DNA from: Candidatus Parabeggiatoa sp. nov. 2
Lineage (GTDB): Bacteria; Pseudomonadota; Gammaproteobacteria; Beggiatoales; Beggiatoaceae
DNA: 40,795 nucleotides
Direction of reading: 5' to 3'
Assembly (NCBI GenBank): GCA_002085445.1
Contig: NBMI01000035.1
Location: 1 to 40,795, forward strand
How positions within the stretch are numbered: the first letter of the stretch is position 1; each line of letters begins with the position of its first letter. A program made the translations under genes and the position numbers. Of this stretch, positions 18,841-26,222 are shown piece after piece. Under the pieces are notes generated by a model. It did not search any database and was not told the DNA's origin. It saw only the letters and a list, made by a program, of their open reading frames with translations.

Positions 18841-19836
18841 TCAAGTTGGAATATAAACTTTGTCTAGCATTTCTTGATATTCTTTGGTGACATCGCTGTC
18901 AATGGTAATGCCGCCACCGCTTTTGTAAATCATTTTGTCGCCCTGTTTTTCTATAAAGCGAATCATTACCGCACTGTCTAATTTGTTGCCGTCAAAGTAG
19001 CCAAATACGCCGGTAAAAAAGCCTCGTTTGTAACCTTCAACCGCGTTAATAATTTCAACGGTTTTTATTTTGGGTGCGCCCGAAATCGAGCCAGCGGGTA
19101 GTAGCGGGAGTACAATGTCGCCAATTTTATCATGCCAAGTGTTTTCTAAAACGCCCGAAATTTCTGAACTGACTTGCAACAGTTGTTTGGGGCCGGCCTT
19201 TATTTTGTCTATGTATCTGAATTTGTTGACGCTTACTTTTTTGGCGACGATGGAAAGATCATTTCTGAGCAAGTCTACAACCATGGTATGTTCGGCCTTT
19301 TCTTTTTCATCGGCTAAAATGATCTGTTGCGCGTTCGGCAGGTGAGCATCAATGGTGCCTTTCATGGGATAGGTTTTAATCCGGTTGTTTTCGATTTTAA
19401 TAAATCGTTCTGGCGAAAAGGTGACAAATTTATCTTGAAAGTAAAGTTTAAAGGGGGCTTGACTGGCGAGAAAGATATTTAATAAGGTGGCATTTACTTC
19501 TATTTCGGTGGGAAAGGTTAAGTTGAGTAGATAGGTATTGCCGTCAATCATTTCTTTGATAACACGGTTAAAAGCGGCCGTGTATCTGGCAAAACGGATG
19601 GCTTTTTTTTTCAGGTGAAAAGGTGGATTAGGGAAGTTTTTAAGTTGATAGTTTGGTGTGACATTGGAGAAGCCATCAATTGAAAAGAGAATCGGGTTGT
19701 CTAGTTTGTTAAGTGGCGCAATGTCAAACTGGTTGACATCAAAGTCAATTACAAATAAGAATGGTGTTTTTTCTTTGCCTAATTGGTTTAGTCTGTTTTT
19801 CATTTTGTAATTGGTAATTTGTCCAAATGATGGCAT
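18841..19836 (-). CDS. pabB: Short aminodeoxychorismate synthase component I (PabB-like)
   Basis: Chorismate-utilising enzyme of folate synthesis, making 4-amino-4-deoxychorismate. The catalytic half is clear: PMKGTIDA, where lysine replaces the alanine of anthranilate synthase, VVDLLRNDLS, LPAGSISGAPKIKTVEIINAVE, then GFFTGVFGYFDG and YKSGGGITIDSD. The protein is only 331 residues because the N-terminal part is short, a form I associate with Bacteroidota and Campylobacterota. The codon and Lys/Asn/Ile composition differs from the neighbours, so transfer is plausible. The start may be Met12 (MKNRLNQLG). No pabA or pabC is adjacent. Confidence 0.88.
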   Translation of the reverse strand: MPSFGQITNYKMKNRLNQLGKEKTPFLFVIDFDVNQFDIAPLNKLDNPILFSIDGFSNVTPNYQLKNFPNPPFHLKKKAIRFARYTAAFNRVIKEMIDGNTYLLNLTFPTEIEVNATLLNIFLASQAPFKLYFQDKFVTFSPERFIKIENNRIKTYPMKGTIDAHLPNAQQIILADEKEKAEHTMVVDLLRNDLSIVAKKVSVNKFRYIDKIKAGPKQLLQVSSEISGVLENTWHDKIGDIVLPLLPAGSISGAPKIKTVEIINAVEGYKRGFFTGVFGYFDGNKLDSAVMIRFIEKQGDKMIYKSGGGITIDSDVTKEYQEMLDKVYIPT

Positions 19837-19978
19837 GCTTCACTTCCATTAAGTTACGATAAAAAGAAAGGTAGGCTAGTAGTAGGTTTGTAATTGCCTT
19901 AGATCAAAGAAAGGCGATAAATCGCCTACTACAAACTACAAACTAACTATAAACTTTAACTGATAACTTTATAAACTG

Positions 19979-20326
19979 ATGGATTGGATTATTTTTAGTG
20001 TGATGTTGTTTGTTGGAATGATTTCCTTCTTATTGACTGGATGGGCAATCACTGAAAATGTGAACTTTAACCTGAGTAGAAGCCAACATGTTCTTCATCG
20101 TGTCAGTTTTTATGCTTTTTTTTTGGGCATTCTTTGGGGGTTGATATATCTGGCTTGGTATTTTGTTATTATTTTTATTTTGGTAGCGGTACCTTTTGTT
20201 TACCGTATCATTCATAATCCTCTCAGCAATTTTTTTTGTATATCGTTTTTGTCCGTGCTTGATTTGATTGCTGTCGGGTTTTGTATGATTTTATGGGCAG
20301 TCAGTATTTGGGCATTGCTATACTAA
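19979..20326 (+). CDS. Hypothetical small membrane protein
   Basis: A 115-residue frame with about three or four hydrophobic segments (near residues 5-25, 45-75 and 85-112) and a few aromatic and basic residues between them. I do not recognise a family. It begins with an ATG but has no convincing ribosome-binding site, and it is AT-rich, flanked by repeats. It could be a genuine orphan membrane protein or a chance frame. Confidence 0.4.
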   Translation: MDWIIFSVMLFVGMISFLLTGWAITENVNFNLSRSQHVLHRVSFYAFFLGILWGLIYLAWYFVIIFILVAVPFVYRIIHNPLSNFFCISFLSVLDLIAVGFCMILWAVSIWALLY

Positions 20327-20524
20327 TGAAAAATGAAAAATTGAAAATTTAAAATGACTAAATTAATGATAAGACTATAATTTTTATATGAATTTTATTA
20401 GCAATTCATTTTGTCATTTTCAAGGATTTGAAGTACGTTCCGTATATTTTAAAAACCAACTTTCTCCAAAGTGAGTGGGTAGAACTTTCGTTCCGCCCAC
20501 CATTTTTGTAATAGACAACAATTG

Positions 20525-21430
20525 ATACTAAATACCAAGCTATGTGCCTCCGACGACAATGACAAGTACTTAGGATGATCCCGCGTCGCTTGAGACGAAG
20601 TTTTGCTTCATTCCCGGATTAATCTCTTATAAATTCGTTTATCCGCGTAATTCGTTGTACTAGATGGGCGGATACCAAATACCAAGCGGTGTGCCGCTGA
20701 CGACAATGACAAGTACAACGGATGATATCGCTTCGCTTGAGACGAAGTTTAGCGAATAAACGGATTAATCTCTTATAAATTCGTTTATCCGCGTAATTTG
20801 TTGTACTAGTGCAGGAAGGCGGAAATCTTCATACCACCCGCCATGAGCGGTTCCTCTGCGCTAAAAGCTAAAGTAGGCTAAAGCCTACTAACCTCTTTTA
20901 GTGCCCTTTAGGGTACTTGAGCTTTCAGACAACTGCTTTAGCTGTTGGCTGTGGGTGGTATGGAAACTTCCGCTTTCCGGCACTAGAAGGGCGGATACCA
21001 AATACCAAGCTGTGTGCCACCGACGACAATGACAAGTACTTAGGATGATATCGCGTCGCTTGAGACGAAGTTTAGCGAATAAACGGATTAATCTCTTATA
21101 AATTCGTTTATCGGCCCGTAATTCGTTGTACTAGACTATTCTCTAAAGGGCGGATACCAAATACCAAGCTGTCTGCCACCTACGCCAATGACAAGTACTT
21201 AGGATGATCTCGCGTCGCTTGAGACGAAGTTTAGCTTCATCCCCGGATTAATCTCTTATAAATTCGTTTATCCGCGTAATTCGTTGTACTAGACTATTCT
21301 CTAAAGGGCGGATACCAAATACCAAGCAACCTGTGTACCTCCGACGACAATGATAAGTACAACGGATTTGCGAAATAAACGGATTTTTCACCAAGGATTA
21401 ATTCGTTTATCGGCCCGTAATCCGTTGTAC
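20525..21430. repeat. Array of five ~140-bp hairpin units (GATACCAAATACCAAG family)
   Basis: Five diverged units start near 20525, 20671, 20994, 21153 and 21311. Each opens with a variant of GATACCAAATACCAAG, then GCC.CCGACGACAATGACAAG, often TCGCTTGAGACGAAGTTTAG, then ATCTCTTATAAATTCGTTTA, and ends CGTTGTACTAG. In unit 5 the second half is a long imperfect palindrome: AGTACAACGGAT at 21356 pairs with ATCCGTTGTACT at 21420, and AATAAACG pairs with CGTTTAT inside. Two more copies are at 23413 and 24319. A foldback element interrupts the array after unit 2. No gene is visible in 20327-21448. Confidence 0.9.
20806..20986. mobile_element. MITE-like foldback element flanked by CTAG, copy 1
   Basis: The element runs from TGCAGGAAGGCGGAAATCTT to a right end whose reverse complement is TGCCGGAAAGCGGAAGTTTC, giving imperfect terminal inverted repeats of about 30 bp. 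It is bounded on both sides by CTAG. Inside are smaller palindromes (GCTAAAGTAGGCTAAAGCC, GTGCCCTTTAGGGTAC, AACTGCTTTAGCTGTT). It sits exactly at the CTAG that ends unit 2 of the ~140-bp array; other array junctions show that site with a single CTAG, so this is an insertion with a 4-bp target duplication. Confidence 0.8.
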
Positions 21431-21448
21431 TGTACTCGGCTGACATGA

Positions 21449-22183
21449 TTATGTATTTATTGGCTCAATATATTTGCATTTTGGATAAGAGCTACAACCC
21501 CAAAATTCTTTACCCGCATGCGCTCCCTTTCTGGCTTTGCGCTTAACCATTTTTGATGAACATTTAGGACAGATTTTTTTTTCAGTTTCATCTGTTTGGC
21601 AAATGCCCTCAGAAAAGCTTTTTGCCGTTTCTGATGATGAAGTATATTCTGATAACGCCTTCTTGATTTCCGAAATATTGTAAGTAGCCCTTACCGGAAA
21701 TCTCGCCAATGGAACACCGGCAGAACGGCAAGCATTTTCCAAGAAAGTCTCTCTGGATTTCCTACGGTTGGATTGATGTGATTTATCATCTAATTCTATT
21801 GCACATATAATTGATACATCGGTTTTTTCGCAAAGCAAAAAATCAAAATGTTTTGCTGAAATTTTGTTGAAGGCCTTTTGCCATTCACGACGTGACATGT
21901 TTTTCCTTGGAGTAATAACATCGGCGACTCGAACCTTTCCAAACACTTGGATATCCTCTCTAACCACTTGGCTAAGAACGCTTAGAAATGAGCGTTCTGC
22001 TGGAGAAAACAAAAGGCCTTGTTTCTGATAAGGATATTCTGAGGTTGCGTCAGTCTTATTCAAAAGGCCTTCTTTATGATAAGGATATTCTGAGGTTGCG
22101 TCAGTCTTATTCTGCACCAACTTGAGTACTACAAGTGCTGCCAAAACAGCGAAAACAATTAGCCCTAATATTGTCCAACTCAT
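21449..22183 (-). CDS. Membrane-anchored DUF2726 protein with C-terminal C4 zinc ribbon
   Basis: The protein has an N-terminal membrane helix (MSWTILGLIVFAVLAALV), a DUF2726 domain (FSPAERSFLSVL to LARFPVRATY) and a topoisomerase-type C4 zinc ribbon (ICPKCSSKMVKRKARKGAH, then FWGCSSYPKC). DUF2726 resembles restriction-endonuclease-like folds (DFLLCEKT... CAIELDDKSH), but its function is unproven; nucleic-acid binding is an inference from the zinc ribbon. The start at 22183 is chosen because GAGGAG lies seven bases upstream. Residues 25-58 are two copies of a 17-residue unit, NKTDATSEYPYHKEGLL and NKTDATSEYPYQKQGLL. The gene lies between two repeat families. Confidence 0.85.
   Translation of the reverse strand: MSWTILGLIVFAVLAALVVLKLVQNKTDATSEYPYHKEGLLNKTDATSEYPYQKQGLLFSPAERSFLSVLSQVVREDIQVFGKVRVADVITPRKNMSRREWQKAFNKISAKHFDFLLCEKTDVSIICAIELDDKSHQSNRRKSRETFLENACRSAGVPLARFPVRATYNISEIKKALSEYTSSSETAKSFSEGICQTDETEKKICPKCSSKMVKRKARKGAHAGKEFWGCSSYPKCKYIEPINT
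22015..22116. repeat. 51-bp in-frame tandem duplication inside the DUF2726 gene
   Basis: Two adjacent 51-bp copies, 22015-22065 and 22066-22116, differ at a few positions. They encode 17 residues each between the membrane helix and the DUF2726 domain, keep the frame, and lengthen the linker. Confidence 0.95.
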
Positions 22184-22228
22184 AATGATTCTCCTCAATG
22201 TATAATAACTGCATAACTATAGCTTATT

Positions 22229-22501
22229 AACATGAGTTCGACTTTATTTTTCAAGAAGTTATATCAATTCTATTTGATATCAATCAGTTTAGTGTAATTA
22301 ATTTATTTATAAGACCTTTATTAATATAAACCCTATTTTTTATACGTTAATAACCCAAGATTTGTGGGCCATATGCAGGAACGAATCAGTACAACTAATG
22401 GGTTTTGTCTTTAACTGATTGATAGTCAAGTCATTATAACTAACTAATTGATATAACTAATCATTTTATAAGCTATTGATATTTAAAGTCGAACTAACGT
22501 T
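22229..22501. mobile_element. MITE-like element, copy A (273 bp, 3-bp target duplication ATT)
   Basis: The left end AACATGAGTTCGACTTT and the right end, read in reverse complement as AACGTTAGTTCGACTTT, are 17-bp terminal inverted repeats. ATT flanks both sides (22226-22228 and 22502-22504). The interior is AT-rich, contains TTGTGGGCCATA and has no coding capacity. Copies at 23553-23819 and about 40050-40249 share the ends and the interior motif. Confidence 0.8.
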
Positions 22502-22544
22502 ATTAGTTATCAATTCAAAGAGTCCGTCCATATGTTTTGGAAAC

Positions 22545-22612
22545 TGTCCAAAGCTAAAGCTTTGGACTCCAGATGGCCCAAACTAAAGTTTGGACTCCAG
22601 CCAGCATTACTG
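22545..22612. repeat. Small palindromes of the GTCCAAAG..CTTTGGAC type
   Basis: GTCCAAAGCTAAAGCTTTGGAC is followed by a similar CCCAAACTAAAGTTTGGAC palindrome. The same type recurs at about 23355, 25855, 30790 and 40730. Each could form a short hairpin. They sit downstream of the minus-strand methyltransferase gene. Confidence 0.7.
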
Positions 22613-22613
22613 T

Positions 22614-23063
22614 TTATATCCATCTTCTTACTTCATTCTTGTACTTCAAATATAACTCGCCGAATTTCTCTTTGAGCATTTTTTCTTCCACTTTGATGAA
22701 CATTCGATACATCAACACTATAAAGAGAGGAATGATAACGAATGGAATGAGTGAACCCATGAATAACGCAATCCCAAACAAAATCAACACTAAACCAAGG
22801 TACATCGGGTTCCTCGTTATCCGGAAGACGCCGTCCGTGACTAATGTGGACGATTCTTCAAACGGCTTGGTAGTCGTCTGGTGTTTCTTGAAAGCACTGT
22901 TTGCTTTGAGGATGATGACAGCACCAATAACAAAGGGAATAAGGCCTAGAATATTCCACGGAAATAGCAGTAGCTTTATGATGGGCCATAAAAAGTGGAG
23001 TGCCATCATAGCAACAATGAATGCAAGGAAGTAAACGGGAGGTAACGGGCCTTTGTTTTTCAT
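22614..23063 (-). CDS. Isoprenylcysteine carboxyl methyltransferase-like membrane protein
   Basis: A 149-residue integral membrane protein of the ICMT/phospholipid N-methyltransferase-like family. Four hydrophobic segments are visible. The family signature is LVTDGVFRITRNPMYLGLVLI, followed by the C-terminal KVEEKMLKEKFGELYLKYKNEVRRWI with the conserved EE and Y..Y..V.R. It probably transfers a methyl group from SAM to a small or lipid substrate; the substrate is unknown. GGAGAT lies upstream of the ATG on the minus strand. It is flanked by repeats on both sides, with no operon partner. Confidence 0.88.
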   Translation of the reverse strand: MKNKGPLPPVYFLAFIVAMMALHFLWPIIKLLLFPWNILGLIPFVIGAVIILKANSAFKKHQTTTKPFEESSTLVTDGVFRITRNPMYLGLVLILFGIALFMGSLIPFVIIPLFIVLMYRMFIKVEEKMLKEKFGELYLKYKNEVRRWI

Positions 23064-23552
23064 GGATATCTCCTTTTCAGATTTAAACTTTGCCAGCCAT
23101 TCTTTCGCTTTTTTGTCATTTCGACTAAAGGATAAATCTGAGAAATCGAGATTGGACGGGCGAAAGATTCCTCAAGTTCAAGTTTCCTCACTGAGTCTGG
23201 ATCGTCGGGACTCGGAATGACAAAAGCGCAATTTGTGCAGATGCTAAGTATAAACTTAGCCAACCATTCTTTAAACAAAATTTTACCTTCAACAGAAGTC
23301 ACTCAATTTATTTTCTATCGTTATTTCAGAAAATAGGAGTCGGCCATATTTATCTTGGACGTCCAAGATAAATCTTGGACTCCAGCCAAAACAATTGACT
23401 ATTTAAAGGGCGGATACCAAATACCAAATGGTATGCCATCGACGACAATGACTCAATTGAGTACAACGACACTGCGGATAAACGAATATTCGCGATGGGA
23501 TTAATTCATTTATCCCCGTCATGGGCGGGGCAATACGAAGTTTCGTTGTACT
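23064..23552. repeat. Dispersed-repeat block including array unit 6
   Basis: Segments such as GCGCAATTTGTGCAGATGCT and TTTTTGTCATTTCGACTAAAG are recognisable variants of repeats near 25.68 kb and 31.73 kb. The open frame on the minus strand here (23060-23302) is built from them and is not called. From 23413 to 23552 lies a sixth, diverged copy of the ~140-bp array unit, interrupted at its last bases by MITE copy B. Confidence 0.7.
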
Positions 23553-23819
23553 AACGTGAGTTCGACTTTTCAATAAGTTATATAAAATAGTTCTTAATCA
23601 ATTATTTTAAAAGAATTAATTGATTAACAAATATTTTTTGACTATTAAACCCTTAACATTAATACGTTAAACCTACAAATTGTGGGCCATAGAGTGAAAT
23701 GAGCCAGTAAAGTTTGTTAGTTTTGTTTTTAACTGATCGATTTAACAGTTATTATACATAAATAGTTGATATAATTAATAATTAGATCACTCACTGATAT
23801 TTAAAGTTGAACTCACGTT
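23553..23819. mobile_element. MITE-like element, copy B (267 bp, 3-bp target duplication ACT)
   Basis: The ends are AACGTGAGTTCGACTTT and, reversed and complemented, AACGTGAGTTCAACTTT. ACT flanks both sides (23550-23552 and 23820-23822). The left ACT belongs to the TTGTACTAG end of array unit 6, so the element inserted into that repeat. The interior shares TTAATACGTTAA, TTGTGGGCCATA and GATATTTAAAG with copy A. No open frame. Confidence 0.82.
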
Positions 23820-23822
23820 ACT

Positions 23823-24646
23823 ATATACGGAACGTACTTGAAAAAGGTGTTCCGGAAATAAGGGATTGAATTAGCCTGCCTTATGATTTAAAACTCAAAT
23901 CTGAGTACCGGACATTTTTTCTACTGTCATTTTTTTTTTGTAATAAATCTGAGCCTCAATGAATTCAATAAATTTTCCACAATCAATGAATTAAATAAAT
24001 TGTCCGCGGCAAAGTTTGAATATTAAAAATGGTTTTATGGCCCACAAACCAGTGCCAATAACCATACAAAAATAATGGTAAAAATGAGTCCAAATAGATT
24101 TCTTACATGCCGGGGATTTCTCCTTGGTTATCTCTGCACAGGACAAAAGTCCGTAAAGATTACGTTTTATCTAAGGTATCTTACTGAGACATTAAATAAA
24201 AACAATGAGTTACAGTGCCGCTTAAAATTTTTGTCCTGTACTTAGAACTCAAATATTAAACTTAAAAAATCTGTTTATTCCCCAAATCCTTTGTACTTTC
24301 AGTCGATTTTAAAGGACTATACCAAATACCAAACGGTATGCTACCGACGACAATGACTCAATGACTCTAACTGGCGCTGATTGAAAAGCGGTAACTGCGC
24401 CCCTGTCGCCACGGTCATTGAGTATCAATTTATAATTTTCAATGAGTTATAAAAATTCTGTTGATTTGGATTTCAACCAAACCAAAAATTCACCAATAAC
24501 CAATGACCGATTACCAATTACCCAAATAAATTCGCCAATAACCGATTACCAATTATCCATTACCCAAAATAAATAGTGTAAAATGACGCAACTTATCGGA
24601 TTAGTAACGTCTCATTGACGTGAGCATTAATAGAGGAGAAATAATA
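23823..24646. other. Repeat-rich gap upstream of ilvE
   Basis: No gene is supported. The stretch holds a direct repeat (ATCAATGAATTAAATAAATTGT versus TCAATGAATTCAATAAATTTT, about 23955-24002), a possible small inverted-repeat element at 24138-24239, a partial seventh copy of the array unit from 24319, and CCAATAACCGATTACCAATTA copies just before ilvE. The ilvE promoter must lie in the last ~100 bases. Confidence 0.6.
24138..24239. mobile_element. Candidate 102-bp inverted-repeat element
   Basis: ACAGGACAAAA at 24138-24148 is the exact reverse complement of TTTTGTCCTGT at 24229-24239. The 102-bp AT-rich interval has no coding capacity. Only one copy is in the window and I see no target duplication, so this may be a chance pair or a very small MITE. 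Confidence 0.35.
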
Positions 24647-25567
24647 ATGGGGATGGAAGACCGTGACGGTGTCATTTGGTTTGATGGCGAAATGGTGCCT
24701 TGGCGCGAGGCTAAAGTGCATGTGTTGACGCATACTTTGCACTATGGCATGGGCGTGTTTGAAGGCATACGCGCTTATAAAACCGAGCAAGGCACGGCGA
24801 TTTTTCGTTTACAAGATCATACGCGACGTTTGTTTGATTCGGCGCATATTTTGGGCCTACCCATGCCTTATGATAAGCAAACCATTAATGAGGCTTGCCG
24901 TGCCGCGGTACGTGAAAATGGTTTGGATAGTGCCTATATTCGGCCGATGTGTTTTTACGGTGCCGAGGGCATGGGATTACGCGCAGACAATTTGCGTGTC
25001 CATGCCATCATTGCCGCTTGGGATTGGGGGGCCTATTTGGGGGCCGAGGGCATGGAAAAAGGCATTCGCATACACACGTCCTCTTATACTCGTCACCATG
25101 TCAACATAACCATGTGCAAAGCCAAGGCTAATGGTAACTATATGAATTCGATGCTCGCTTTACAAGAAGCGTTGGCGAATGGTTATGATGAGGCTTTGTT
25201 ATTGGATACCGAAGGTTATGTTGCCGAAGGCAGTGGTGAAAATATTTTTATTGTGCGCGACGGCGTTATTTATACGCCAGACTTGACTTCGGCCTTAGCC
25301 GGTATTACACGCGCCACTATTTTCACCCTTGCCGGAGAAGTCGGGCTGACGATACGCGAAAAACGCCTCACCCGCGATGAAGTGTATATTGCTGACGAAG
25401 CCTTTTTTACCGGCACGGCAGCGGAAGTGACACCGATTCGTGAATTGGATGGGCGCACTATTGGTGCCGGAAAACGTGGCCCTCTTACGGAGCGTTTACA
25501 AAGCTTATTTTTTGATGTGGCGCATGGTCGTCATGCGAAACATCAAGATTGGTTAACATTTGTTTAA
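24647..25567 (+). CDS. ilvE: Branched-chain amino acid aminotransferase
   Basis: IlvE transfers the amino group between glutamate and the keto acids of leucine, isoleucine and valine in the cytoplasm. I chose the ATG at 24647 because GAGGAG lies eight bases upstream. HTLHYGMGVFEGIRAY is the classic N-terminal motif, K160 in KAKANGNYMNSM should bind PLP, and EGSGENIFIVRDGVIYTP and FTGTAAEVTPI complete the family signature. The 306-residue length is normal. The order ilvE, zf-CHCC, waaF is common in gammaproteobacteria. Confidence 0.97.
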   Translation: MGMEDRDGVIWFDGEMVPWREAKVHVLTHTLHYGMGVFEGIRAYKTEQGTAIFRLQDHTRRLFDSAHILGLPMPYDKQTINEACRAAVRENGLDSAYIRPMCFYGAEGMGLRADNLRVHAIIAAWDWGAYLGAEGMEKGIRIHTSSYTRHHVNITMCKAKANGNYMNSMLALQEALANGYDEALLLDTEGYVAEGSGENIFIVRDGVIYTPDLTSALAGITRATIFTLAGEVGLTIREKRLTRDEVYIADEAFFTGTAAEVTPIRELDGRTIGAGKRGPLTERLQSLFFDVAHGRHAKHQDWLTFV

Positions 25568-25897
25568 TTGGTCGCGTTTGTAGTAGTCGCTTTAGCGACT
25601 CCAACGCAGCCAAAAAGGTTAAAAGATTTATGTGTCTACTTAGCACGCACAAGACTTATACTTCGCACCGGCACAAATTGTGCTTTTGTCATTCCGAATA
25701 TCGGGATCGTCGGGATGAGACATGACAAAAAAACTCAGTTTATAACGATGCCTAGTATAACTAACTCCCCTCTTGAGAGGGGCTGGGGGGGTGTCTTTGT
25801 AACGGTGCTAAGTATATCTTGTTACCAGTTGCTATTCAGTGTTCGCTAGATTGTCCAAAGCTAAAGCTTTGGACTCCATCAGAGTGAGGATATCAAT
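25568..25897. repeat. Repeat block between ilvE and the zf-CHCC gene
   Basis: GTAGTAGTCGCTTTAGCGAC, GCACAAATTGTGCTTTTGTC, the palindromic ACTCCCCTCTTGAGAGGGGC and GTCCAAAGCTAAAGCTTTGG follow one another; each recurs elsewhere in the window. The plus-strand open frame here is only repeat read-through. Confidence 0.75.
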
Positions 25898-26098
25898 ATG
25901 ATTCATACCGGTACAGCAACCCCAAACGACCAAAAACAATACGATGTCACTAGAAAAGACTTACCATTGCATTGCCCAATGCCAAACATGAGTTTGTGGA
26001 ATTCACATCCTCGCGTCTTTTTGTCCTTCGAAGAAGCTGCCGATGGCAAAATTAAGTGCCCGTATTGTGGAGCAGACTATGTATTGAAGCGTCAATAA
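25898..26098 (+). CDS. Zinc-finger (zf-CHCC) domain protein
   Basis: A 66-residue protein of the zf-CHCC family, related in sequence to the zinc-binding NDUFS6 domain. Probable zinc ligands are C26 (LHCP), H37 (NSHPRVFL), C54 and C57 (IKCPYCGADY). Bacterial members have no established role. A purine-rich AGTGAGGA precedes the ATG. Its place between ilvE and waaF matches many gammaproteobacteria. A hairpin resembling a terminator follows at 26171-26200. Confidence 0.9.
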   Translation: MIHTGTATPNDQKQYDVTRKDLPLHCPMPNMSLWNSHPRVFLSFEEAADGKIKCPYCGADYVLKRQ

Positions 26099-26170
26099 GC
26101 GGCGGTTGTCTAGTTCAAATCAGGTTAAATTCGTTGAAAGTACAGTCTCCTTTAGGAGACTTAAGCTTTT

Positions 26171-26200
26171 AGCCTATCGCTTTAGCGATAGGCTTTCTTT
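26171..26200 (+). terminator. Intrinsic terminator-like hairpin before waaF
   Basis: AGCCTATCGC, a TTTA loop and GCGATAGGCT form a 10-bp stem followed by TTCTTT. It lies 73 bases after the zf-CHCC stop and just before the chosen waaF start, so it could separate the two transcripts. It also has the GCTTTAGCG core seen in dispersed repeats. Confidence 0.6.
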
Positions 26201-26222
26201 CGGGCATATCCGCTATGTAATC

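Noticed and set aside
23060..23302. 80-residue minus-strand protein next to the methyltransferase gene
   Set aside because: The segment CTNCAFVIPSPDDPDS is a translation of a dispersed repeat also seen near 25.68 kb and 31.73 kb.
25568..25849. 93-residue plus-strand protein after ilvE
   Set aside because: Composed of dispersed repeats (GCACAAATTGTGCTTTTGTC and the CTCCCC palindrome).
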